Below the pieces are notes generated by a model. It did no database searches and had not been told where the DNA came from. It was given only the letters and a program-made list of their open reading frames with translations. From Salvelinus alpinus (lineage: Eukaryota; Chordata; Actinopteri; Salmoniformes; Salmonidae), in assembly GCF_045679555.1 (NCBI RefSeq), contig NC_092091.1, positions 76,342,730-76,406,729 on the forward strand: a stretch of DNA of 64,000 nt, in the 5' to 3' direction. The position numbers and the translations under genes were made by a program. This document shows, piece after piece, positions 44,462 to 55,818 of this stretch. How positions within the stretch are numbered: position 1 is the stretch's first letter; each line of letters begins with the position of its first letter.

Positions 44462-47400
44462 CGTTCAAATTACTCACCCATGATCACACATCCTGATAAC
44501 TAGTTAGCTGAGCGTGTAGGCTCATAGCTAATTTTTTCCAAAACTACTTCATGTAGCTACGTTTAATTTGTATATACTACAATATTAGGCAGAACATATC
44601 GTTTTGAGAGGTGTAGTCTATATTATTATGCATTCATAAATGACTGATAAGAGATCCTTCATAACCTAGGGATTGATATGTCACCCAAAATGATAGGTAT
44701 GTTGCAACCATAGAAATAGATAACATAGAACGTACTTGGAACCTCAAACACTGCCAATTTGACTGGATTCTATTTGTATGGTTGCAACACAGGATGTTGA
44801 AATGTTCTGTCACATCAGTTGGTTTCTAATCTTTAACTCAGAGTTTTTTGTGTGCCTTTTATCCTAAGTACATCTCTCTCCTGGTCTGGTATTTTCAGTT
44901 TGGGCGGTGGACCAGCATCTGCGGGATGAGAACCAGGGGACGGAGCTGCACTGTGGAGCGTATGACGAGGAGGGCAACCCACAGATGGCCTTTGTTCTGA
45001 TCAAACAGGAGGTGGATTGGGTAAGACAGGCTTCTAGCCTGAGTCCCCACCTAGTCTAAGTCCCAGATCTTTTTGTGCTGTCTTGTCAATTCACCACCTC
45101 TCTATACTCAACCTGTTGTTGGTGAACCCAGAAAAAAGAAAAACCTTCACACTGCGCTTGCTAGTATCACTTGTTCATTTAAGATTATGTACATCGGCCT
45201 CACAGTCTTTGTCAGAGTTTTCGATGACCCTAAGCTTTTATGGTTGATTGTGCCATTGTCCCCCCCCCCATCAGGAGGCGGACTATTCTGATGACTACTC
45301 CCCCGGGTACATACTGCTGAAGAAGGAGGGGGGAGAGCCCCCGACTCTGGTCCGCAGACAACCTCTCAGAGAGTTACCAGGCAGAGGTAGGAACTAGGGA
45401 GAACTGCTTCTGAATCACACATCTTATTACAATGTATTAAAGAGTATTGGGATGAGAACCGGGCTCTAATAATATCTATAATAATCTCTCCACTGTTATT
45501 CTCTCTGTCTTTTGTTCTTTCTCTGTCTCTCTCTGCATCTCTCTCTTTCCACTATCCCCGCCACCTTTCTCCATCCTGTCCCTCTGTAGCCCTGGTCCCT
45601 CCTGGAGCCCTCAGGGCCCTGGTCAACCGTTACACCCAGGAAAGGCCTCCCACCACCCAGTCTACGTCAGGAGCCGCAGCGGCCGTCCTCCAGGGAGATC
45701 CAGACACCCAGGAGGTCCCCCAGGCTCTCAGCCCATCCCAGCCCAGGACCAGAGAGGTTACCAGTGGCAGTGCAGGCCAGGCCCCTGGAGCAGAACAGCA
45801 GTCACTGGTAATACCAGCAGCAGAGCCTCCATCAACATTACACCTGACAGCATCTCCTCAATCAGCAGCCACTATCCAGTCTACATCAACTGTCCTGTCT
45901 GCTGTAATGGCCCAGTCCACGGTAACTAGTCTGTCAAAAGAAACTGTCCAAATGACCACAGCGGTCCAGTCGACCGTAGCGGTGAAGTCGACAGCAGCAG
46001 CGTCAGAGCGCCCGCCACCTGTCCTCTCCGGGTTACCCAGAACCCCTCTTCAGGATACACAGCCCAGCTCCGTAGCCCCTCGTCCTCCTCGATCATCACC
46101 ATCACAGTCTCACACAGACGTTCTACATGTAGCTCGTCCAATAGCAGTGCCCTCAATACAACCAGCTAGGCCTACAGCTGTACCTGATGGACCACCGGCC
46201 ACACCACCAACACAACCGCAACCGTCTACAGTTTTGGAGCAGTTGGGTGTTGCCACGGAAACATCGCTAACACCACCGGTCCAGTCCGCTCCGTCTCCGA
46301 CTGTGTTGACAGAACCTGCCGGCCCCCCTGAGAAGCAGGCGTCGTTGGTCACTGAGCATGTGCAACGCTCCTCCACTGTGCCACGACCGAAGTCACCTGC
46401 TGTCCCAGAGAGGATGTCTGATGATGCTCCTCCTCAGCTGTCAGCCCCTGCTGTAACTACACCCTCTGGCTGCTGTCAGATGTCTAAGACACAGTTTTTA
46501 GCTCAGTTGTCAGTAGTACCCCTAGTTCGCGCCCTGCCGAGGTTGGAGGAAGACGAGGAGGAAAAAGGGGGGAGGAAAATGAAGGGCAGGAAGATGAGGG
46601 AGGGCTTTCTTCCCTCCCTGCTACGTCTACGGAAGCTGTGACAACCAGGTCTGTCGCTACGGAGACAACCACCATCATTGAGAAAAAGGAGGAGATTGTT
46701 GTCCAGGTAGGCGGCAGCCGAAAGTCAAGTCGACGTGAAGCGCTCCTCTCTGGTCTCCGCCTCCGCTTAAGGCCCCGCCCCCAGGACAGCACGCCATCTC
46801 CAGTGGTTGCTAAGAAACTCAGAGGAGAGAGAACCGCCCCTATAGACCATGACTACTCAAAGGTGATGCAGAATGGAGAAGAAAAGTCCAGGGAATCACA
46901 CGTTGACCAGGATGTAGTAGAGGACACCGCTAACGGTGAGACGGCTGACGACAAGTCTAGTGGACAAGGAAGTAGTAACCACATCATCAGTGAGGAAGAG
47001 GGAGGAGCTAACACTGATGTGACCTCTCCGACCAGACAGTCACCTATTGGTGGAGGTGTTTGATTAGGCGTCTCCAAATTCAAGAAGAGAAGCATGACCT
47101 GGGTGCAGGCTCAGAGAGGTTTGGCTCTAGCCCAGGCTAAGAGGAGTAGGTCAAAGGTCACCAAGGCCTCACAGAGAGCTCTGCGGTCAGAGCTAAGAGG
47201 TCTGGTCACACAGACACAGTTTCTGCCTTCTAACCCACAGCGCCGCCTGTCATACAGCCCCAGCCCTCAAGCTGCCTCCACATCCAGCCCATGCCGCACC
47301 AGCCCTCGCTAAGCTACGGGAGCGAACGTGAACCCTTCTCCTACCACCCCTCCTCACCCACAGCCTCACCCGTTCAAGGTCACTTCCACCACCCCTCGCC

Positions 47401-48075
47401 ACTTAACACCTCGTTTGGTGGCTGCGGCGGCTTTACATTTGAAACGGTCTCCCTCCACCCCTCAACCTATTCCATTCACCGGCAGCCTTCGCTCTGGCTT
47501 CAAAAAGTCCCCCCCAGTGCCCACTGACTTTCCAGCAGGCGCGGCGATACCGCCAATCACAACCGATGTGGTCGCCACCGGTACCATACCAGCTCCAACA
47601 GTCTCCCCAGGCTCCACGGAAACGTCTCGCCAAGAACCAGTGTGCAGACTGCGGTCGCGTCCTGAGCAGCGCCGCTGCTTTAGAGAGTCACGCCTCCCTC
47701 CACACGGGGAAGCGCCCGTTCGTCTGCTCAGCCTGCGGCAAGGACTTCCCCAACCTGAAGGGCCTCAACCGCCACGCCTGCGTCCACGGTGAACAGCGTG
47801 GCCACCAGTGTCTGAAGTGCGACAAGACCTTTGTCTACCGCTTCGGCCTGACCAAGCACGAGCAGATGGTCCACAGCGGCCTGAGGTGGCACAACGGGGA
47901 GAAGAGACACTGGTGCTCGTACTGCGGGAAGGGCTTTCTGGATTACAATAATCTGAAGAGGCACAAATTTGTCCACACTGGGGAGAAACCTTACACCTGC
48001 ACTGAGTGTGGCAAGCACTTCAAACAGACTGGCCATCTGAAGAAACACCTGAAGACAATACACAGAGACAGTTAG
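44063..48075 (+). pseudogene. Plus-strand zinc-finger pseudogene, unit 4
   Basis: Homologue of the gene at 14554-22738 with the same exons: 44063-44339, 44899-45020 (21 nt shorter), 45275-45386 and 45590-48075. Splice sites are kept (GTAAAG, TTTTCAG, GTAAGA, CATCAG, GTAGGA, CTGTAG). Exon 4 is disabled: a one-base frame change in the A/G tract near 46565 leading to a stop at 46641, an in-frame TGA inside a 12-bp insertion near 47061, a TAA near 47310 where the sister has CAG, and an extra C near 47512. Fingers 4 and 5 are lost by an in-frame deletion of about 150 bp near 47885, leaving five. A shortened product without fingers (about 460 aa) could still be made. Confidence 0.85.
44364..44461. 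repeat. (CTAT)n microsatellite
   Basis: About 24 tetranucleotide steps starting 25 bp after the exon 1 donor of the pseudogene. Readthrough from exon 1 gives a repeated LSIY peptide, which is an artefact of the repeat. Confidence 0.97.
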
Positions 48076-48878
48076 AGAGGACAGGTGACGAGTATTTAAT
48101 GGCACCCTATTCCCTATATAGTGCACTATATAAGAATAGGGTGTATAGATGGGAATAATAGACATTCTCCATTTGTCAGTTCAAAACCCAGCCAAAAAGG
48201 TTTTAATGGGATATTGTGTGTAGTTTGGTGAGGAAAAAAAAAAATGTTGAATTTACATTTATTGTATTTAAAACAAAATCTGATTATTTGTACATTTTGT
48301 TTATTAAGAAGTTGTTTTGCCGAAAAGGAAGGTTATATTTAGTTTTATCGCGGTCACGCACATTATGGTTTTATGTTCGACGGGTTTCAATTAGTTTCAT
48401 TTAAATTTGTTTTATGTTCTGTGCTTTCATCGCACTTTTGATCAATGACGTTCCTCATGGTTGGTTTAATGGATCATTTATAGAATGGTGTGGGCTGATA
48501 GATTTATGCCTAGCCCTAAAAGATAGCTTTAAGTTTATTCTAGGGTTTAACCTATTCATTACTGTTGAATGTTTAAAACCAGACATGACTTGTTTTAATA
48601 ATTGTTCAGCGCTATTAGATTGGGAGGGTGCAGTGTCTCAGCGTCCAGGCACATGTTGGGCCCAACACTATCAGTCATTTGAAAGTTTAAACTGTCTAGG
48701 ATGGGCGCTCTATGACATTGCAATATCAGATTTGCTACTTACACTGAAAATAAATCTGTCTCATCTCTCTGGGTCAGTTAGCAAGAACCAATTAAAGTTC
48801 ATATGTTGGTTTGGCTATTGTGCCTCTATGTTGGAAATGTATTATTTCTCATATCAACTAATGGCAGTTGGACATCTA
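48076..48878. other. 3' flank of the pseudogene
   Basis: A common short repeat (TATTCCCTATATAGTGCACT) at 48108-48130 and the remainder of the shared 3' flank at 48178-48200. A 183-codon open frame at 48414-48965 runs into a Tc1 end, resembles nothing I know, and is not annotated as a gene. Confidence 0.5.
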
Positions 48879-49858
48879 CAGTGTTTTCAGAAAGTATTCG
48901 TACCCCTTGACTTATTCCACATTTTGTTGTGTTACAGCCTGAATTCAAAATGGCTTAAATGTTGATTGTTTTTTCACCCATCTACACACAATACCCCATA
49001 ATGACTAAGTGATAACATGTTTTTTTTTTAGGCAAATTTTGTGAAAATCAAATACATAAATATCTCATTTACATAAGTATTCACACCCCTGAGTCAATAC
49101 ATTATTATAATCACCTTTGGCAGTGATTACAACTGTGAGTCTTTCTGGGTAAGTCTCTAAGAGCTGTGAGTCTTTCTGGGTAAGTCTCTAAGAGCTTTGC
49201 ACAGCTGGATTGTACAATATTTGCACATTTATTATTTTCTAAATTCTTCAAGCTCTGTCATATTGGTTGTTGATCATAGCTAGACAGCCGTTTTCAAGTC
49301 TTGCCATAGATTTTCATACAGATTTAAGTCAAGACTGTAACTAGGCCACTCTGGAACATTCAATGTCGTCTTGGTAAGCAACTCCAGTGTGTTTTAGGTT
49401 ATTGTCCCGCTGAAAGCAGAATTTGTCTCCCAGTTTCTATTGGAAAGCAGAAAACTAGGTTTTCCTCTAGGATTTTGCCTGTTTAGCTCTATTCCATTTC
49501 TTTTTTTCTAAAAAACTCCCTAGTCCTTGCCGATGACGAGCATACCCATAACGTGATGAAGCCACCACCATGCTTGAAAATGTGAAGAGTGGCACTCAGT
49601 GATGAGTTGTTTCGGGATTTGCCCCAAACATAGGGCTTTGTATTCAGGACAAATACAGTTTTGGAATATTTTTTTCTTTGCAGGTTTCCTTTTCACGCTG
49701 TCATTTAGGTTAGTATTGTGGAGTAACTACAACGTTGTTGATCCATCCTCAGTTTTCTCCTTTCACAGCCATTAAACTGTAACTGTTTTAAAGTCACCAT
49801 TGGCCTGAGCTGTTTCCTTCCTTTCCAGCAACTGAGTTAGGAAGGATGCCTGTATCTT
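48879..49858 (-). mobile_element. Tc1-type transposon, right end missing
   Basis: Left end CAGTGTTTTCAGAAAGTATT next to TA; the complement holds decayed transposase. A stretch of about 34 bp (TGTGAGTCTTTCTGGGTAAG...) is doubled at 49134-49198. Homology fades after GTTAGGAAGGATGCCTGTAT near 49855, so the right part is lost. Confidence 0.8.
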
Positions 49859-50029
49859 ACCAGGGTCTAGCCCGCGGCATGTTATTCTTGTTCATATATC
49901 GTGACAAATAAGATACAAAAAAATCATGCCAAACGAAAAGTATTCAAACATTGAAAAACCCAGGTGGTATTATGAGAGATTATAAGAAAGCTCAAGAAAT
50001 TGTGTTTTAACCCATATTTGATGTCGTGT

Positions 50030-50165
50030 TCACGTAATAGTCGGAACTAGGAAATTCTGAAATGTTCTAACTGGTTGCAGTTAATCACGGGCTGTGATCA
50101 ACGAATTAACAAGTCTCAAATGTCGGATTTTCCTAGTTCCGACTGGCATGTGAAGGCGGCATACC
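50030..50165. mobile_element. Foldback MITE
   Basis: Inverted arms GTCGGAACTAGGAAATTC (from 50040) and GGATTTTCCTAGTTCCGAC (to 50143), with outer TTCACGT / CATGTGAAG, form a hairpin of about 130 bp. A common type of salmonid repeat; its superfamily is not determined here. Confidence 0.65.
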
Positions 50166-51455
50166 CCCTTTTTTTGGCACTAGTGTACTTCCATATATAT
50201 TTCACATTCAGTTTTGAAACTGGTACCAGGTTACCTTCTGACAAGGCTTGTGGGCGTTTGTAGAGCAAAATAACAGAATTGTCTGAGAGTCTCACCGTTT
50301 GATGGTGGATCATATTAGTTTGTAGCAGTGGAGGCTCCTCAGTGAATTAAATACATTTTAAATTGTAAAACATTATAAAATATATACTTTATAGATAAAA
50401 CTATACTAAATATAATCACGTCACCAAATAATTGATTAACACACACTATTTTGCAAAGGTCTACAGTAGCCTCGAGCAGTCTATAGGGTCGCACATGATG
50501 TAGCCAGAGGACATGTAGTTTCTGTCCTCCTCTAGGTACATTGACTTCAATACAAAGCCTAGGAGGCTCATGGTTCTCACCCCCTACCATAGACTTACAC
50601 AGTAATTATGACAACTTCCGGAGGACGTCCTCCAACCTATCACTGCTCTTGCAGCATGTTGTCCACCCAATCAAAGGATCAGAGAATACATCTAGTACTG
50701 AAAGCATAAGCTACAGCTATCTAGCACTGCAGTGCATAAAATGTTGTGTATAGTTGACTCAAAGAGAGAGAAAGACAGTAGTTGAACAGTTTTGAACAAA
50801 TTAATTTATTCCAAAATGAAGGAGAAGCAAGAGATAAATAGAGAGTAATTTTATTTCAGTTTCACTTAGCTAGCAAATGCAGCAAGCTGTAATAGCCTAC
50901 TGAATGGTGGATGCAATGTTAGCTGGCTGGCTATGACTTTAACACAACACTGGAACTCTTCCAAGTCAAGGAAAGATTTTGGTTTTACTAATGTATTGCC
51001 ACCGAGGCCCGCCGGTGTAATTGCTTACTGACTGTACATTGTAACATTACTGCATGATTGTAGCGATTTTACTAAAGTCTTAGTTATATTAGCTATGCTA
51101 TGACATGACTTTAGTTAATATGGTGACAACGGTCCAGGCTGTGTGTAGCGGTTTGGCTTGGAAATGTTTTTATTCGCCTGGTTACATACAGCTGATGTGT
51201 TGTGCATTGAAGTCCACAAGTGAAGGGAAGAGGTGAGCGGAGGAGAGCGCATAGATGTGAGAAGGAATACAATGTGGCTGCTATGAAAGTGAACTGTGTG
51301 ATCAGGGGTGTATTCATTCAGCCGATTCTGTTGAAAAATGTTTCTTAAATGGAAGCAAATGGAACAAAACGGGGATAAACATAACTGAATTTGTCCAATA
51401 GAAAATATTGTTTTCAAATGCTGGCCTAATGATAGGGAAAATGTTAGTATCATGT

Positions 51456-53012
51456 ACAGTCGTGGCCAAAAGTTTTGAGAATGACACAGCAAAGTTTGCT
51501 GCTTCAGTGTCTTTAGATATTTTTGTCAGATGTTACTATGGAATACTGAAGTATTCAAGCATTTCATAAGTGTCAACGGCTTTTATTGACAATTACATGA
51601 AGTTGATGCAAAGAGTCAATATTTGCAGTGTTGACCCTTCTTTTTCAAGACCTCTGCAATCCGCCCTGGCATGCTGTCAATTAACTTCTGGGCCACATCC
51701 TGACTGATGGCAGCCCATTCTTGCATAATCGATGCTTGGAGTTTGTCAGAATTTGTGGGTTTTTGTTTGTCCACCCGCCTCTTGAGGATTGACCACAAGT
51801 TCTCAATGGGATTAAGGTCTGGGGAGTTTCCTGGCCATGGACCCAAAATATCTATGTTTTGTTCCCAGAGCCACTTAGTTATCACTTTTGCTTTATGGCA
51901 AGGTGCTCCATCATGCTGGAAAAGGCATTGTTCATCACCAAACTGTTCCTGGATGGATGGGAGAAGTTGCTCTCGGACGATGTGTTGGTACCATTCTTTA
52001 TTCATGGTTGTGTTCTTTGGCAAAATTGTGAGTGAGCCCACTCCCTTGGCTGAGAAGCAACCCCACACATTAATGGTCTCAGGATGCTTTACTGTTGGCA
52101 TGACACAGGATTGATGGTAGCGCACACCTTGTCTTCTCCGGACAAGCTTTTTTCCCGGATGCCCCAAACAATCGGAAAGGGGATTCATCAGAGAAAATGA
52201 CTTTACCCCAGTCCTCAGCAGTCCAATCCCTGTACCTTTTGCAGAATATCAGTCTGTCCCTGATGTTTTTCCTGGAGAGATGTGGCTTCTTTGCTGCCCT
52301 TCTTGACACCAGGCCATCCTCCAAAAGTCTTCGCCTCACTGTGCGTGCAGATGCACTCACACCTGCCTGCTGCCATTCCTGAGCAAGCTCTGTACTGGTG
52401 GTGCCCCGATCCCGCAGCTGAATCAACTTTAGGAGAGGGTCCTGGCGCTTGCTGGACTTTTTGGGGTGCCCTGAAGCCTTCTTCACAACAATTGAACCGC
52501 TCTTCTTGAAGTTCTTGGTGATCCGATAAATGGTTGATTTAGGTGCAATCTTACTGGCAGCAATATCCTTGCCTGTGAAGCCCTTTTTGTGCAAAGCAAT
52601 GATGACGGCACGTGTTTCCTTGCCTTGCAGGTAACCATGGTTGACAGAGGAAGAACAATGATTCCAAGCACCACCCTCCTTTTGAAGCTTCCAGTCTGTT
52701 ATTTGAACTCAATCAGCATGACAGAGTGATCTCCAGCCTTGTCCTCGTCAACACTCCCACCTGTGTTAACGAGAGAATCACTGACATGATGTCAGCTGGT
52801 TCTTTTGTGGCAGGACTGAAATGCAGTGGAAATGTTTTTTAGGAATTCAGTTCATTTGCATGGCAAAGAGGGACTTTGCAATTAATTGCAATTCTCTGAT
52901 CACGCTTCATAGCAGTCTGGAGTATATGCAAATTGCCATCATACAAACTGAGGCAGCAGACTTTGTGAAAATTAATAATTTGTGTCATTCTCAAAACCTT
53001 TGGCCACGACTG
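51456..53012 (-). mobile_element. Tc1-type transposon, nearly whole, TA-flanked
   Basis: Ends CAGTCGTGGCCAAAAGTTTT and its complement (TTTGGCCACGACTG), with TA at 51454-51455 and 53013-53014; 1557 bp, the usual Tc1 length. The least damaged transposon in the window and a sister of 27387-28944. Its transposase is described separately. Confidence 0.95.
51616..52638 (-). pseudogene. Tc1-family transposase, about 340 codons, two frame breaks
   Basis: Cut-and-paste DDE transposase of the Tc1 group. An N-terminal helix-turn-helix (KGFTGKDIAASK, PKSTIYRITKNFKKSG) and a second one (RDRGTTSTELAQEW, ARTVRRRLLEDGLVSR) are followed by the catalytic core: first Asp in VIFSDES, second in FQHDGAP, and Glu in [11 protein letters not shown], spacing typical of DD34E. 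The end is KKGQHCKY. Compared with the sister copy there is a CTTGC duplication near 52620 and one extra base in an A run near 52150 (minus strand AAAAAA before CTTGTC); otherwise the frame is open. It cannot make full-length enzyme as it stands. Confidence 0.88.
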
Positions 53013-53141
53013 TAGTAACCTAAACCTATCGCTGTTACATTGAACTGGCTCAATGAAATATGAATGACAGTTATCAAATATGCTGTAATAGAAATAAGGC
53101 CCTCCTCATCTTAAACGGCATTGACCGCCACTGGTTTGTAG

Positions 53142-54362
53142 CCCAAACTGTTTGGACGCTACACATGTTTTCGTGAGAAGACCGATTTTTGGGATGTCTG
53201 CTGGTCTGACAAACACCCCTGTAGGTGTTACCTTCCACCGCACATGAGGAATGGCGACATCGGCGGAATGAGACACAGACCATGCAAAAAACACATATCT
53301 TTAGTTTAAAAAGATGGATTTTGATGGAGATTTCTTTACTATGCCAATTATGCTGCTGCTCCCTAGGGGTGGGATGTGTGCAGTCGAAGCATTATTTACT
53401 CTAAACTGTGTCCTACGCATTAAACTACTAGCCTAGTCAAGCAGACTGACCACTATTTAGTTTCACTGATATGTGAAGTGAAACAGAATGTGATATCAGA
53501 CGGGTTTCACATTGCTACTAAACTACCTCAGGTTATTTTTTTTCTTATAATACAGAGTCAGTAGGAAAGCAGAGATTTTTTATTCATGACAGATGTAAAC
53601 TAAAGACTTACATTATGCTACAAAAATTTTAACATCTTACAGTGCAAATGACATGTTGAGAAAGTGCCTAGAGAGAGTACTACTGGCAGTTTTTTACAAA
53701 AGGGACATTCATTTTCATCGTGGCTTTGGCCATGTTTCAGGCTGACTACTTTGCAGACGCCTGCCAGATTTCACACATGGATAGGTGTTTAACATATCAG
53801 CTTTCCACATCATATAGCAATCTGATGCATAATTTCGCCGACAATTATGTATCACGCTAAGCATTTGTTGATGCAATGCAATGTCTGCGATATAGTCGGC
53901 CTGGAACGTAACCGTTAACATTAAGAGGCAGTGTCGGGAAGGCAGTCAATACATGAGCCTTACCCTATTACCATAACCAAGTGGGAAGGTGGCATTTACC
54001 ACATAGGACATAGGAAAATCCCCTTGAACGCCCCTCCAACTGGTAATTACTAGTCTATCCCCCATGAGCTACAACTTCTCCCAAATGCTGTCCTCTGATG
54101 TCACCTGCTAAGGAAATTAACTCGATAACTTTTCATTTTCAGCAGTTAAATGCAACAAAACCTTATTAAAAGCAATCTATTCATATGGTTTTTGAAAACT
54201 ATAATTAGTTGGCAAGCATGATGGCTGTACTTTGTGTTTATGGTTGTCGCAGCTGGTTGGCCATTAGCCAAATCAGTGTTTCCTAACAAGTTCTAAGCAT
54301 GTGAATGCACTTCACAACGTTTAAATGACAGATTCCCACTTGGTTATGAACGCAGCATTAGA
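53142..54362. other. Intergenic region
   Basis: No gene recognised. 53150-53300 (ACCTTCCACCGCACATGAGG) looks like a dispersed repeat. 53930-54330 is without features I can name. Confidence 0.45.
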
Positions 54363-54764
54363 TCAAATAAGTAGGTCTCTGAGGGACGTGGTGAAGAGAG
54401 CAGAGACCAGCAGACACACCAACAGTGGGAGGGACAGGGCAAGGGAGGGCGGTCCCGCGTTGCGGACGATGGAAAACCGACAGGTGCCGACATTCATGGC
54501 TTTGTCCACCGCCACCAGCTCCACTGTCAGAGAGCAGCACGAAGCGTTGAACGCTGCTGCAACAACCGTCTGCTTCAGGTCCGTGTGGGTGAGGCTGCCT
54601 ATGCCCTGGAGGTGTGTGAGGCTGGCGATGCCCGTGCCGTTGACGCCATCGGTCAGGTTGGCAGAGAGCTGCCAGAAGGCAGAGCTGCAGGCTGCTGGGT
54701 CAGCTGGGCAGTCGACCACCGAGACGCTGACCACCTCACACTGGGGAGGGGTGAAATCTGTCAC
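54363..54764 (-). CDS. vwa7: Last exon of a VWA7-like gene
   Basis: Minus strand; acceptor CATTGCAG before GTG ACA GAT, phase 0, then 133 codons to the stop. It reads VTDFTPPQCEVVSVSVVDCP, FWQLSANLTDGVNGTGIASL, AAFNASCCSLTVELVAVDKA and ends in a hydrophobic segment (LALSLPLLVCLLVSALF) suitable as a membrane or anchor tail. I recall this C-terminal module, with paired Cys and an Ig-like feel, from fish von Willebrand factor A domain-containing protein 7-like proteins, which would be extracellular or cell-surface; the assignment is from memory. The VWA domain and other exons would lie to the right of the window. An incomplete second copy is at 57434-57733. Confidence 0.6.
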   Translation of the reverse strand: MTDFTPPQCEVVSVSVVDCPADPAACSSAFWQLSANLTDGVNGTGIASLTHLQGIGSLTHTDLKQTVVAAAFNASCCSLTVELVAVDKAMNVGTCRFSIVRNAGPPSLALSLPLLVCLLVSALFTTSLRDLLI

Positions 54765-54984
54765 CTGCAATGGGGTGGAGATTAAGTGATGAGGAGAAAG
54801 AGAGACGTGGGTTCTATAAGTCTATTTCTGGCCCAGAGATGTGGTAGTACTTTCTCTGACCACCAGAGGACTTGTGCGGCTGAGCGTCAACACTTAAAGA
54901 GGAGCTGAACTCAAAAAACAACTTATTTGGTTGAAAATGGCCTACATGGCATCGCTATTAGTCAAATACATATTTTATTAAACA

Positions 54985-55140
54985 ATATATACATATTATT
55001 TAACTAGGTAAGTCAGTTAAGAACAAATTCTTATTTACAATGACGCCTACACCAGCCAAAACCGGACGATGCTGGACCAAATGTGCGCCGCCCTACGGAA
55101 CTCCCAATCACAGCCGGTTGTGATACAGCCCGTTGCCATT
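54985..55140 (-). mobile_element. SINE-like repeat tail
   Basis: Complement ends GACTTACCTAGTTAAATAAT after AAATAAGAATTTGTTCTTAA, and contains CACAACCGGCTGTGATTGGG, a common salmonid SINE 3' part. No head with clear A and B boxes is seen. The duplicate is at 57950-58105. Confidence 0.55.
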
Positions 55141-55345
55141 AACTTGTCCAGATATTTTTGGTTGACAATTTGCATAGAAAATAGATGCCTCCTACAGTGC
55201 GTTTCCACTGAATGGTCTTGTCAATAAAAATGAGCTGGACGGAATGACGTCACACCTACAACAACTTTGTGGCTAAAAACCAAGTGTTGGTTCAAAAAAT
55301 GAAGTAGTTGAAGTGTTTATCCATTTAGGGAAATTGATGAATGAA

Positions 55346-55818
55346 CTGCAGACAGCCTGTATGCCCTCCCACCTCTCTGTTTCATGTCTCAGGTAGCCTG
55401 CAGACAGCCTGTATGCCCTCCCACCTCTCTGTTTCATGTCTCAGGTAGCCTGCAGACAGCCTGTATGCCCTCCCACCTCTCTGTTTCATGTCTCAGGTAG
55501 CCTGCAGACAGCCTGTCTGCCCTCCCACCTATCTGTTTCATGTCTCAGGTAGCCTGCAGACAGCATGTATGCCCTCCCACCTCTCTGTTTCATGTCTCAG
55601 GTAGCCTGCAGACAGCCTGTATGCCCTCCCACCTCTCTGTTTCATGTCTCAGGTAGCCTGCAGACAGCCTGTATGCCCTCCCACCTCTCTGTTTCATGTC
55701 TCAGGTAGCCTGCAGACAGCCTGTATGCCCTCCCACCTCTCTGTTTCATGTCTCAGGTAGCCTGCAGACAGCCTGTATGCCCTCCCACCTCTCTTTTTCA
55801 TGTCTCAGGTAACCTGCA
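55346..55818. repeat. 52-bp minisatellite, about 9 units
   Basis: Units begin GCCTGCAGACAGCCTGTATG and end TTTCATGTCTCAGGTA, 52 bp, in the intron upstream of the last VWA7-like exon. Eight of nine units have the TATG or closely related form. Short counterpart of the array at 58313-63205. Confidence 0.97.

Larger units (their letters stand above)
50326..53133. mobile_element. hAT-type non-autonomous element with nested Tc1
   Basis: Ends CAGTGGAGG and CCGCCACTG are inverted (one mismatch) and flanked by the exact direct repeat GTTTGTAG (50318-50325 and 53134-53141), the 8-bp target duplication of hAT elements. Without the nested Tc1 (51456-53012) the element is about 1.25 kb and shows no transposase. 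Confidence 0.85.

Noticed and set aside
44340-44503. Extension of the pseudogene first exon by LSIY repeats
   Set aside because: It is readthrough past a good GTAAAG donor into a CTAT microsatellite; the sister gene splices at this place.
48414-48965. 183-codon open frame in the pseudogene's 3' flank
   Set aside because: No recognisable domain, it ends inside a Tc1 terminus, and no matching frame exists after the sister gene.
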